Assembly: GCF_000217995.1 (NCBI RefSeq)
Contig: NC_015676.1
Location: 722,103-786,102, forward strand
From: Methanosalsum zhilinae DSM 4017
Lineage (GTDB): Archaea > Halobacteriota > Methanosarcinia > Methanosarcinales > Methanosarcinaceae
Length of the DNA stretch: 64,000 nt
Direction: 5' to 3'
Shown here piece by piece: positions 26,899 through 34,980 of the stretch. Within the stretch, counting starts at the first letter, position 1, and each line of letters begins with the position of its first letter. A model generated the notes under the pieces. The model made no database searches, had not been told where the DNA came from, and was given only the letters and a program-made list of their open reading frames with translations. Both the position numbers and the translations under genes were made by a program.

Positions 26899-28608
26899 GT
26901 GGCTTCGTTAAAGGAACTTGTGGAACTATATGTGGAAATGGAAAATACGTCTTCCCATAAAAAGATTGTAGGATTACTTACATCTTTCTTTAGGTCGCTA
27001 GATCCAGATGATGTAAGAACTGCTGCCTATCTTGTCCTTGGTACTGTAGGGCCGGAGTATGAAGATACTGAACTAGGCATCAGAGAAAAACTGGCAATAA
27101 GATCCATAGCAGATGCATTTGGTATATCCCGGCAGAAGGTGGAAAAAACATATTCTGATACTGGTGATCTCGGTGATGCCGCTTTTGAGTTCAGCAGCAA
27201 TAAAAATAGCGATCTTACCATCAGAGATGTAATGGACTGTCTTACACAGATAAAAAACACTTCCGGAGAAGGAAGTCAGCAGAAAAAGATCGAATTGCTG
27301 GCTGAGATTCTTGCCCGGGCGTCTGCTATGGAAGCAAAATACATTATGAGAATAACTCTTGGAGAACTTAGGCTTGGTTTTGGAGAGCAGTTTGTTCTCA
27401 GTGCTCTTGCAATGGCCTTTACCGGAGATGATAAAAACACTGTCTATTTGGAGGAGGCATACAATGTATGCACTGATATAGGACAACTGGCAGAATCTGT
27501 TTCAGAATATGGACTGGCATCAATAAAGCGATTTTCAGTAAAGATCGGCAGACCTGTCAGATCCATGCTTGCCAAACGGGTTGATAAATTTGAAAATCTT
27601 AATGATAAATTTCCTGAACAGATGGCAGCTGAAGAAAAATACGATGGAGAAAGAATTCAGGTCCATATTATAAATGAGAACATACAGATTTTTTCACGTA
27701 GACTTGATAATATAACCGATCAATTTCCAGATGTCGTGGATGCTGTTAAAAAACATATAAAGGCAGAAAAGGCTGTACTGGATGGTGAAGTGATAGCATT
27801 CAGGAATGAGAATATAAACTCCTTTCAGGAATTGATGCAGAGGCGCAGAAAGTATGATGTTGAAGAATATGTAGATAAGGTTCCTGTTGTTGCTTATATG
27901 TTTGATATTATCTATCTAAATGGAAAATCATACCTGAAGGTTCCCTATCCACACAGAAGAACAGCACTTGAAGAACATCTGGAAGAAAATGAAAAAATCA
28001 GATTGGTTGAAAGAACTGTAAGTGCGGATTTTAATGAAATAAGAAGCTTCTTTGATAGATGTATTGATAAGGGACTTGAAGGAATCATAATCAAATCAGT
28101 TGCAGATAATTCCTTCTATCAGCCAGGAAAGCGTGGATGGCTATGGGTGAAATGGAAAAAAGAGTATGCAGAGGATGTTAGAGACACATTTGATCTAATA
28201 ATAGTTGGTTTTTATTCCGGAAAAGGGAAAAGACAAGGTCTGTTTGGATCTCTTTTATGCGCTGTTTTGAATAAAGAAAAAAACCAGTATGAAACATTTA
28301 CCAGGGTAGGTACAGGATTTACTGATCAGGATCTTGAAGAGATCAGTGAGTTGCTGAATAAAAAGAAAATCAAAAAAAAACCACCAAATCTGGTTGTTGA
28401 AAAAGAGATGGTGCCTGATAGCTATATTGATCCGTCGGTAGTTATAGAGGTCCTTGGATCACAGGTCACTGAAAGCCCTCATCATACAGCAGGTAAGAAT
28501 AAATCTGATAAAGGATACGCACTAAGATTTCCTAGATTTCTGAGAATGCGGTATGATAAAGGACCTCTGGATGTAACTACTATAGAGGAGGTCAGAAACC
28601 TGCTATGA
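26899..28608 (+). CDS. lig: ATP-dependent DNA ligase
   Basis: This 569-residue protein has the length of archaeal replicative ligases. An N-terminal DNA-binding domain (about residues 1-220) is followed by the adenylation domain with the nucleotidyl lysine in EEKYDGERIQVH (Lys247), then DGEVIAF, EGIIIKS and GWLWVKWKKEY, and an OB-fold domain. It seals nicks and joins Okazaki fragments. The start is GTG at 26899. The stop overlaps the ATG of the PolX gene by four bases, so ligase and repair polymerase are translated together. Confidence 0.96.
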   Translation: MASLKELVELYVEMENTSSHKKIVGLLTSFFRSLDPDDVRTAAYLVLGTVGPEYEDTELGIREKLAIRSIADAFGISRQKVEKTYSDTGDLGDAAFEFSSNKNSDLTIRDVMDCLTQIKNTSGEGSQQKKIELLAEILARASAMEAKYIMRITLGELRLGFGEQFVLSALAMAFTGDDKNTVYLEEAYNVCTDIGQLAESVSEYGLASIKRFSVKIGRPVRSMLAKRVDKFENLNDKFPEQMAAEEKYDGERIQVHIINENIQIFSRRLDNITDQFPDVVDAVKKHIKAEKAVLDGEVIAFRNENINSFQELMQRRRKYDVEEYVDKVPVVAYMFDIIYLNGKSYLKVPYPHRRTALEEHLEENEKIRLVERTVSADFNEIRSFFDRCIDKGLEGIIIKSVADNSFYQPGKRGWLWVKWKKEYAEDVRDTFDLIIVGFYSGKGKRQGLFGSLLCAVLNKEKNQYETFTRVGTGFTDQDLEEISELLNKKKIKKKPPNLVVEKEMVPDSYIDPSVVIEVLGSQVTESPHHTAGKNKSDKGYALRFPRFLRMRYDKGPLDVTTIEEVRNLL

Positions 28609-30326
28609 AGAATAGGGAACTTGCAAACACTTTCTATGAAATTGCTGACCTTCTGGAGCTGGAAAATGTGCAATGGAAGCCTGCAGCATACCGTAAAGCA
28701 GCTAGAGGCATAGAAAATCTCACAGAAGATATTTCTGACATCTATGAAAGAGAAGGTACAGAAGGCCTGAAATCGATTACTGGAATTGGATCCAATATCT
28801 GCACTCATATTGTTGAATACCTGAAAACAGGGAAAATAGAAAAGTTCGAAAAACTGAAAAAACAATCCATGTCAGGAGCAAGTGAACTCATTGAAATAGA
28901 GGGACTTGGCCCAAAGACTATACGGAAACTGCATGACGAACTGGACATAAAATCAATTTCTGATCTTAGAGATGCAATATTAAAGCATAAGATACAGGAA
29001 CTTGAAGGCATGGGTGAAAAGACTGAACAGAATCTTCTGGAAGCTATCAGAAATTTTGAAAAAAGTCATGAAAGAATGCAGATAGATGTAGCCATAGAGA
29101 CTGCTGAGGATGTTATCTCTTATTTGAAAGAGCAAAACAAACCTGATATCATAAATTATGCCGGTTCTCTTAGAAGGATGAAAGAGACAATTGGAGACAT
29201 TGATGTACTTGCTGTGACTGATAACTCTGAAGAATTGATAGAATCCTTTGTAAATATGGAGGATATTGAGCGCATAGTTTCAAAAGGTAGAACCAGGAGT
29301 ACAGTTGTCCTCAAAAATGGCGTAAGTGTTGATATCAGGGTAATCAAAAACGAGTCTTATGGATCCGCAATGCAGTACTTTACGGGTTCCAAACAGCACA
29401 ATATAGAATTGAGGAACATTGCTCTGGAAAAGGGATATAAGTTATCTGAATACGGTTTATTTGAAAAGGAGTCCGGTAAAAAAATTGAGGGTAGAAGTGA
29501 AGAGAGAATTTATGGTACTCTGGGTCTGGCATTCATTCCGCCACCACTAAGAGAAAACAGGAGTGAATTTGAAGCCGCAAAATATGATAATGTTCCGGAT
29601 CTGATTGAGGTTGGTGATTTAAGAGGAGATCTTCATATACATACAGATTTCAGTGAAGGAGTGGATAGTATTGAATCCATGGTTTCTATGGCTGAAGAAA
29701 TTGGATACGATTATATTGCTATCACCGATCATTCAAGATCACGCAAGGTAGCAAACGGCCTGAGCATTGACGAATTAAAAGATCAGTGGAAGCAGATAGA
29801 TGATCTATCTGGAAAATATAGTATAAAGATCCTGAAAGGATCTGAGGTTGATATCCTTCCTGATGGGAACCTGGACTATCCAGATAACATACTGGACAAG
29901 CTTGATATTGTGGTGGGAGCTATCCATTCCGGATTTAAGTATCCTGAAAGTAAAATGACCCGTAGGATTATTTCTGCAATGGAAAGCGAACATTTGAATA
30001 TACTTGCGCATCCATCCGGACGCCTGATTGGAAAGAGAGAAGGTTATAAAGCGGATTTTGATTCTGTTTTTGAAGCTGCTGCCAGAAACAACAAGATACT
30101 TGAGATCAACAGCCAGCCAAAGCGCCTTGATCTGAATGACTCAATGATCATCCGTGCGAAAAAAACCGGTGTAAAATTTTGTATAAACAGTGATGCTCAC
30201 GGCTCATCTCAAATGGAACATGTGCGCTACGGTACCGGCCAGGCAAAAAGAGGGTGGCTTACGGCAGATGATGTTGTAAATACATATACATACAATAAGC
30301 TGATGAAAACATTTGATAATAGTTGA
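28605..30326 (+). CDS. polX: DNA polymerase/3'-5' exonuclease PolX
   Basis: This 573-residue protein contains an N-terminal polymerase-beta-like part with helix-hairpin-helix motifs (ITGIGSNICTHIVEYL, IEGLGPKTIRKL, LEGMGEKTEQNLL), the palm with GSLRRMKETIGDIDVLAV near residue 190, and a C-terminal PHP phosphoesterase domain beginning LRGDLHIHTDFSEGVDS near residue 340 with later ITDHS, AHPSGR and NSDAHG metal ligands. It fills short gaps in base excision repair and has proofreading or AP-site activity in characterised bacterial members. It follows the ligase with an ATGA overlap. Confidence 0.95.
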   Translation: MKNRELANTFYEIADLLELENVQWKPAAYRKAARGIENLTEDISDIYEREGTEGLKSITGIGSNICTHIVEYLKTGKIEKFEKLKKQSMSGASELIEIEGLGPKTIRKLHDELDIKSISDLRDAILKHKIQELEGMGEKTEQNLLEAIRNFEKSHERMQIDVAIETAEDVISYLKEQNKPDIINYAGSLRRMKETIGDIDVLAVTDNSEELIESFVNMEDIERIVSKGRTRSTVVLKNGVSVDIRVIKNESYGSAMQYFTGSKQHNIELRNIALEKGYKLSEYGLFEKESGKKIEGRSEERIYGTLGLAFIPPPLRENRSEFEAAKYDNVPDLIEVGDLRGDLHIHTDFSEGVDSIESMVSMAEEIGYDYIAITDHSRSRKVANGLSIDELKDQWKQIDDLSGKYSIKILKGSEVDILPDGNLDYPDNILDKLDIVVGAIHSGFKYPESKMTRRIISAMESEHLNILAHPSGRLIGKREGYKADFDSVFEAAARNNKILEINSQPKRLDLNDSMIIRAKKTGVKFCINSDAHGSSQMEHVRYGTGQAKRGWLTADDVVNTYTYNKLMKTFDNS

Positions 30327-30448
30327 GTATGTAGCCGAAACCAGATAATTTTTTAATTGAAATCAGATATAGATAATGACTAATAGCATTATATTGATTA
30401 TAAGATGGATTTGACAGAATAATATATGGAAGTAAGGTGCAACAAAAT

Positions 30449-31729
30449 ATGTTTACGATAAAGAATCATTTGGAAATAGAAGACGGTCAGCTAACAATTG
30501 GAGGAATTCCTGCAGTAGAAATTGTAAAACAGTACGGCTCACCTGTATACGTTTCAAACGAAAGCAGGATACGTGATAACTTCAGACGATATAAAGACGC
30601 ATTTCCTGATGCTGATCTTTATTATGCTGCCAAGGCTAACTCCAATCTGACCCTGTTTAAGATCATGGCATCAGAAGGAGCAGGTGCGGATGTATTCTCT
30701 GACGGGGAACTTTATCTGGCACTGATGGCCGGTATTCCCAGAGATAAGATACTCTTTAATGGGAATTCCAAATCTGACCGGGAACTGCTAATGGCTGTAA
30801 AGACAGGAGTTCGTGTATCACTTGATTCAATTGATGAACTGAGAACATTATCCAGGATTGCAAAGAAAGAGAAGAAAATAGTAGATGTTTCATTTAGGGT
30901 AAATCCTGATGTATCCCCACAGACCCATCCCAAGATCTCAACCGGGCTTAAAGCATCCAAGTTTGGAATTCCTCATGAGGAAGCAGTTCATGCTTATAAA
31001 GAGGCACTTGATCTGCCAGGAGTAAATCCAATTGGTATACACTGTCACATAGGATCACAAATTCTGGAAATATCTCCCTTTTCAGAAGCCATGAACAAAA
31101 TGATGGATCTTGTTGAGCAGATATCACGCCTTGGTGTGGATGTTAAGTTCGTGGATATGGGCTCAGGTCTTGGAATTCCATATGAGAAAGGTAAGGCAGT
31201 TCCTTCACCAAAAGACCTGGCAGACCTGATTCTTCCAATATTCAAGAGTCGTTGCAGGGATGAAGGTATCAGTCCGAAACTTATTCTTGAACCCGGACGT
31301 TATATAATGGGAGACTCCACACTATTACTGACAACAGTAAATACCATGAAAGAAGCTGCAAAGAAATTCGTAGGTGTGGATGCAGGTTTTAATCTTCTTA
31401 TAAGGCCTGCCATGTATGATTCTTATCACCTTGCTGTGGTTGCAAACAAAGCTGATAAAAAGCCGGAAGAAATCTATAGCATTGTAGGTCCAATATGTGA
31501 ATCCGGGGATATTCTGGCCCATGACCGTGAGCTGCCAAGGATTGAAAAAGGTGACATCATTGCATTCTTTGATGCTGGTGCATATGGATTTTCAATGAGC
31601 TCTCAGTATAATGGGCGGACAAGATGTGCAGAGTTGCTGATCAATGATGGAATGATTGACGTGATCCGAAAAGCAGAATCATATGATGACCTTCTGGCAA
31701 ATCAGCTGGTGCCATCCAGATTCCTGTAA
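30449..31729 (+). CDS. lysA: Diaminopimelate decarboxylase
   Basis: The protein has about 426 residues. It makes lysine from meso-diaminopimelate with pyridoxal phosphate. The cofactor lysine lies in YYAAKANSN (Lys62), followed by the GIHCHIGSQI and MGSGLGIPY phosphate-binding segments, the EPGRYI motif and the C-terminal CESGD and AGAYGFSMSSQYN blocks. I chose ATG 30449 because AAGGTG nine bases upstream fits a ribosome-binding site; the GTG at 30437 lies inside that site. A hairpin followed by a T-rich stretch lies after the stop codon. Confidence 0.95.
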   Translation: MFTIKNHLEIEDGQLTIGGIPAVEIVKQYGSPVYVSNESRIRDNFRRYKDAFPDADLYYAAKANSNLTLFKIMASEGAGADVFSDGELYLALMAGIPRDKILFNGNSKSDRELLMAVKTGVRVSLDSIDELRTLSRIAKKEKKIVDVSFRVNPDVSPQTHPKISTGLKASKFGIPHEEAVHAYKEALDLPGVNPIGIHCHIGSQILEISPFSEAMNKMMDLVEQISRLGVDVKFVDMGSGLGIPYEKGKAVPSPKDLADLILPIFKSRCRDEGISPKLILEPGRYIMGDSTLLLTTVNTMKEAAKKFVGVDAGFNLLIRPAMYDSYHLAVVANKADKKPEEIYSIVGPICESGDILAHDRELPRIEKGDIIAFFDAGAYGFSMSSQYNGRTRCAELLINDGMIDVIRKAESYDDLLANQLVPSRFL

Positions 31730-31751
31730 ATTTGGCTTTATGTCCTTTCTT

Positions 31752-31797
31752 CGTTAAACCTAAAGTTTAACGGTACTTATTTTTCATTTTTTAAAAG
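31752..31797 (+). terminator. Hairpin plus T-rich tract after lysA
   Basis: CGTTAAAC (31752-31759), a five-base loop and GTTTAACG (31765-31772) form a perfect eight-pair stem. It is followed by TTATTTTTCATTTTTT. It lies 22 bases after the lysA stop and fits a transcription terminator. Confidence 0.5.
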
Positions 31798-31943
31798 TTC
31801 CTTTATGTGTCACTCTGTGCGAATCCAAAAAGTTATTAAGGCAGAAACATATTAAGCAAGGCTGACCTCTGGAATATTTTAGATACAGCAATAAATAACA
31901 ATTTGATAAATATAATTAAGTAATGATTGACGGGTTGATTTAA

Positions 31944-32657
31944 TTGAATGTGGAAAAAGGAGATTTTATAAAGATATCTTATACCGGAAAGTTCGATGAT
32001 GGTCAAATATTTGATACTACCAACGAAGATATTGCAAAAGAACATCAGATATACAATCCACGGGGACTTTATGGTGGAGATGTGATTATTGTAGGTGCCG
32101 GGCACACTATTAGAGGTCTTGATGAAGAACTTGTAGGCAAGGAGGTTGGATATTCCGGAGAGGTTTCAATTCCTCCTGAAAAAGCATTTGGAGAACATGA
32201 TCCCAAAATGGTGGAAGCCTATTCAATCTCAAAGTTTAAGGACAAGAATGTCCAGCCTGGTATGCAGGTGGAAGTTGAAGGCAAGCGTGGTGTTGTTGTA
32301 CAGGTTATAGGACGCCGTGCACGTGTTGATTTTAATCATCCTCTTGCAGGTAAGGAAGTTACCTATGAGTATACCATAGAAAATAAGATAGAAGATATAC
32401 CTGAACAGATTAAAGGACTTCTGGCGCTTTATACTGGCATTCCTGATATAGAAGTAGAAATGGATGGCATGAGAGGAAGGATCATCACTCCTCCTGAGAT
32501 AACTTTCAATCAACGCTGGCTTATGTCTAAGGGTCGGATCGCAGAAGAAATTCTGGAAAATACCAGTGTTGAAGAAATTGAATATGTAGAAAAGTATTCA
32601 AAACAGAAAGAAGAGGAAAATTTAGAAGCAGAATCTGAAGAAACTTCTGCTGAATAA
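31944..32657 (+). CDS. FKBP-type peptidyl-prolyl isomerase (SlyD-like)
   Basis: This 237-residue protein begins with an FKBP core (FIKISYTGKFDDGQIFDTT, then VIIVGAGHTIRGLDEELVG and IPPEKAFGEHDP) interrupted by an insert-in-flap chaperone domain, then a C-terminal extension of about 90 residues and an acidic Glu/Ser tail. It fits long archaeal FKBPs that isomerise prolyl bonds and prevent aggregation in the cytoplasm. The start is TTG 31944; GTG 31950 is an alternative. A stem-loop lies downstream. Confidence 0.92.
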   Translation: MNVEKGDFIKISYTGKFDDGQIFDTTNEDIAKEHQIYNPRGLYGGDVIIVGAGHTIRGLDEELVGKEVGYSGEVSIPPEKAFGEHDPKMVEAYSISKFKDKNVQPGMQVEVEGKRGVVVQVIGRRARVDFNHPLAGKEVTYEYTIENKIEDIPEQIKGLLALYTGIPDIEVEMDGMRGRIITPPEITFNQRWLMSKGRIAEEILENTSVEEIEYVEKYSKQKEEENLEAESEETSAE

Positions 32658-32681
32658 ATAAGTTCCTATTCCTGGGTAACA

Positions 32682-32722
32682 AGCAGAAAATAATTTTTCG
32701 TTTCTGCTCTGTTATCTTTTAA
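32682..32722 (+). terminator. Hairpin after the FKBP gene
   Basis: AGCAGAAA (32682-32689) and TTTCTGCT (32701-32708) form a perfect eight-pair stem with an eleven-base loop, 25 bases after the stop codon. A short T-containing stretch (GTTATCTTTTAAT) follows. It probably ends FKBP transcription before the tRNA gene. Confidence 0.45.
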
Positions 32723-32830
32723 TCTTAATAAACAGATAGTACATGTATAAATCGATTTCAGGCACAACTTATTAATACATGGAATTGCATTGAAGAATCG
32801 CTGTCTATACTATTTGATTAGTATCAATGT

Positions 32831-32918
32831 GCTGAGGTAGCCAAGCGGCCTACGGCGCCGGTCTTGAAAACCGGTGGTGCAACGCACTACGTGAGTTCAA
32901 ATCTCACCCTCAGCGCCA
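32831..32918 (+). tRNA. tRNA-Ser (anticodon TGA)
   Basis: The acceptor stem GCTGAGG (32831-32837) pairs with CCTCAGC (32908-32914). The anticodon stem CCGGT/ACCGG encloses loop CTTGAAA, with anticodon TGA at 32865-32867, reading UCA serine codons. A long variable arm (about 32876-32889) is typical of serine tRNA, and the T arm GTGAG-TTCAAAT-CTCAC is intact. The discriminator is G at 32915 and CCA is encoded at 32916-32918. No intron is seen. Confidence 0.97.
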
Positions 32919-33231
32919 TTACCTTATCCTAATTTTACAATTTACAAATTTGGCTATATTCTATACTATCTTCATTTATGAGTAATGTATTAAATATGTG
33001 AGATATATATTTTAAAAATTTTTACCAGGATTATTGGTCTGCTGTAAAAAAAAAGATTGAGGAAATTTCTGCTCCCGCCAATGGCAACATTTTGGAAAAT
33101 TAATAGTAGTAGGCAGATAGTAAGGAGATGCAGCGGGAGCAAAGCATTGGACAATTTAAGATTGGTTTTTCATCAATATAAATCAATCAATTTCCCTGTC
33201 ATGTATTATCTAAATGGGTAATATATTCATC
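32919..33231. other. Intergenic region with GC-rich inverted repeat
   Basis: This 313-base gap between tRNA-Ser and the marC-like gene is AT-rich except for a central island at about 33065-33150. There TGCTCCCGC (33070-33078) and GCGGGAGCA (33133-33141) are perfect inverted repeats nine bases long, enclosing 54 bases. No ORF of convincing length lies inside. A structured RNA, a terminator or the remains of an element are possible; I cannot choose. Confidence 0.5.
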
Positions 33232-33858
33232 TCATAAAGATGTATATATGTTCCATATACCTCTTGATATCATATCTACCGCAATGGCTGCCAGAAACAG
33301 CCCAAGAATTCTGATAATCACAGCCATTCCTGTATAACCTATCCATCGGTGAATCCTTCTGGAAAAAAGCAATGCAATCAATGCAATTGCAAAAGTAAGA
33401 GCAATTGCTATTATTAAAATGACTCTGTAAAATATATCAGTATTTCCGGAAAGGACAATTACAGTGGTGATTGTTCCAGGACCGACCAGCATAGGCATTG
33501 CGATTGGAAATATCCAGATATCTTCCCGTGAATGTGCCACATCAACCTCTTTTTCAGTAACACTTTCCCTGGAGATCTTTGCCTGGATCATATCAAATGC
33601 TATGGTGAACAGAAGTATTCCACCTGCAACCCTTAGTGAATCAACACTTATTCCAAATAAGTTCAGTATGGCTTCACCGGATATTGCAAAGAACACGGCA
33701 ATCAAGAACGCAAGAATTACTGCGTGTTTGGCTATTGTGTTCTTCTGTGAGACTGTCATTTCATTAGTAAGAGAAATAAATATCACGACAGCTCCGATTG
33801 GACTTACAATTACAAACAGTGATATGAAAGCAAATATGAAAAATGCAACTGGGTCCAT
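33232..33858 (-). CDS. MarC-family membrane protein
   Basis: This 208-residue protein has six hydrophobic segments in two similar halves. The blocks IVSPIGAVVIFISLTNEM near the N-terminus and IAMPMLVGPGTITTVIVLSG near residue 120 are characteristic of the MarC/UPF0056 family. Its function is unsettled; early links to multiple antibiotic resistance were not confirmed and transport of amino acids or small metabolites has been suggested. It stands alone, divergent from the RIO2 gene. Confidence 0.88.
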   Translation of the reverse strand: MDPVAFFIFAFISLFVIVSPIGAVVIFISLTNEMTVSQKNTIAKHAVILAFLIAVFFAISGEAILNLFGISVDSLRVAGGILLFTIAFDMIQAKISRESVTEKEVDVAHSREDIWIFPIAMPMLVGPGTITTVIVLSGNTDIFYRVILIIAIALTFAIALIALLFSRRIHRWIGYTGMAVIIRILGLFLAAIAVDMISRGIWNIYTSL

Positions 33859-33984
33859 AGAATATCCATATTGAGCTTAAACTATTAAAGTAACACTGAC
33901 ATTATTTTTCATGTAAGTTATTCAGAGTTTAATTGGCATTCAGACCATAAACTATCTTTAATATCCAGTACAAATATTGTATCA

Positions 33985-34884
33985 ATGATAGATCAGACGG
34001 TAAAAATCTTTAAAGAACTGGATTCCAGGGATATCAGAATATTGATGGGTATAGAGGCAGGTATGCAGCGCCATGAATGGGTGCCTGTAGAAGAACTTAT
34101 GAAATTTACAGGCTTTACATATGAAAAACTGCAGTTTAAACTGGGGAAACTGATGAAAAATGATCTTGTTCTCATAAGGTCGGCACCTTATGAAGGATAT
34201 CAGATATATTTTCCCGGATATGATGTACTGGCAATCAACACATTTGTAAAAAGAAATACTGTCAGTGCAATTGGTGATGAGATCGGAGTAGGTAAAGAGT
34301 CAATAGTTCATGAAGCTATCAGTGAACCTGATATAGGAATAGGAGATCCGTTATCTGTAGTTATAAAATTTCACAGGCAGGGGATGACCAGCTTTAAACA
34401 GGTCAAAAGAACGAGGGAACACCTTGTTGATAAAGAACATTTTTCATGGATATATGCTGCACGTCTGGCAGCACAAAGAGAATATGATGTAATGCAAAAA
34501 ATATATCCGGATGTATCAGTGCCCAGACCCATTGATCACAATCGACATGCTATAGTCATGGAGCTAATTGAAGGAAATTCTCTTAACAAAACAAAACTGC
34601 TTGATCCGCAATATTTTCTGGATGAAATATTGGAACAGATAAAAACACTCTATTCTTTTGGCATAATTCATGCTGATCTGAGTGAGTACAATATTTTTGT
34701 TAATCCCAAAGGAGTTAAAATTATAGACTGGCCCCAGTATGTGACACAGGATCATCCACATGCAGATGAGCTTTTGGAGAGGGATGTAAACAATGTTCTC
34801 AATCACTTTAGTCGAAAATACAAGATCCGCAGAAGTTCTAAAAGTGCCATTGAAGATATATGTGGTTGCAGGGATGATTCGTAG
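33985..34884 (+). CDS. rio2: RIO2-type serine/threonine protein kinase
   Basis: This 299-residue protein has an N-terminal winged helix domain (residues about 10-85) specific for RIO2, then a RIO kinase core. The nucleotide loop is IGVGKESIVHEA (about 98-109), the catalytic loop HADLSEYNIFV has Asp231, and the metal-binding IIDWPQYV has Asp248. RIO2 acts in late maturation of the small ribosomal subunit. Length and order match archaeal members. It is followed at 96 bases by the DUF460 gene on the same strand. Confidence 0.95.
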   Translation: MIDQTVKIFKELDSRDIRILMGIEAGMQRHEWVPVEELMKFTGFTYEKLQFKLGKLMKNDLVLIRSAPYEGYQIYFPGYDVLAINTFVKRNTVSAIGDEIGVGKESIVHEAISEPDIGIGDPLSVVIKFHRQGMTSFKQVKRTREHLVDKEHFSWIYAARLAAQREYDVMQKIYPDVSVPRPIDHNRHAIVMELIEGNSLNKTKLLDPQYFLDEILEQIKTLYSFGIIHADLSEYNIFVNPKGVKIIDWPQYVTQDHPHADELLERDVNNVLNHFSRKYKIRRSSKSAIEDICGCRDDS

Positions 34885-34980
34885 CTAAATGATAAAAATA
34901 TAATATTATAAATATATTTATATATTATATCTATCTATATATTCCAAACAAATTCCAATTTATGGTAACCAATAATTAAC

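Noticed and set aside
32831-33231. Integrated element at tRNA-Ser
   Set aside because: No integrase gene and no repeated tRNA 3' end were seen downstream; the marC-like and rio2 genes are ordinary chromosomal genes.
34885-34980. Highly AT-rich stretch between rio2 and the DUF460 gene as a replication origin
   Set aside because: It has no repeated origin-recognition-box-like motif and no orc1/cdc6 gene nearby; AT-rich promoters are common in this genome.
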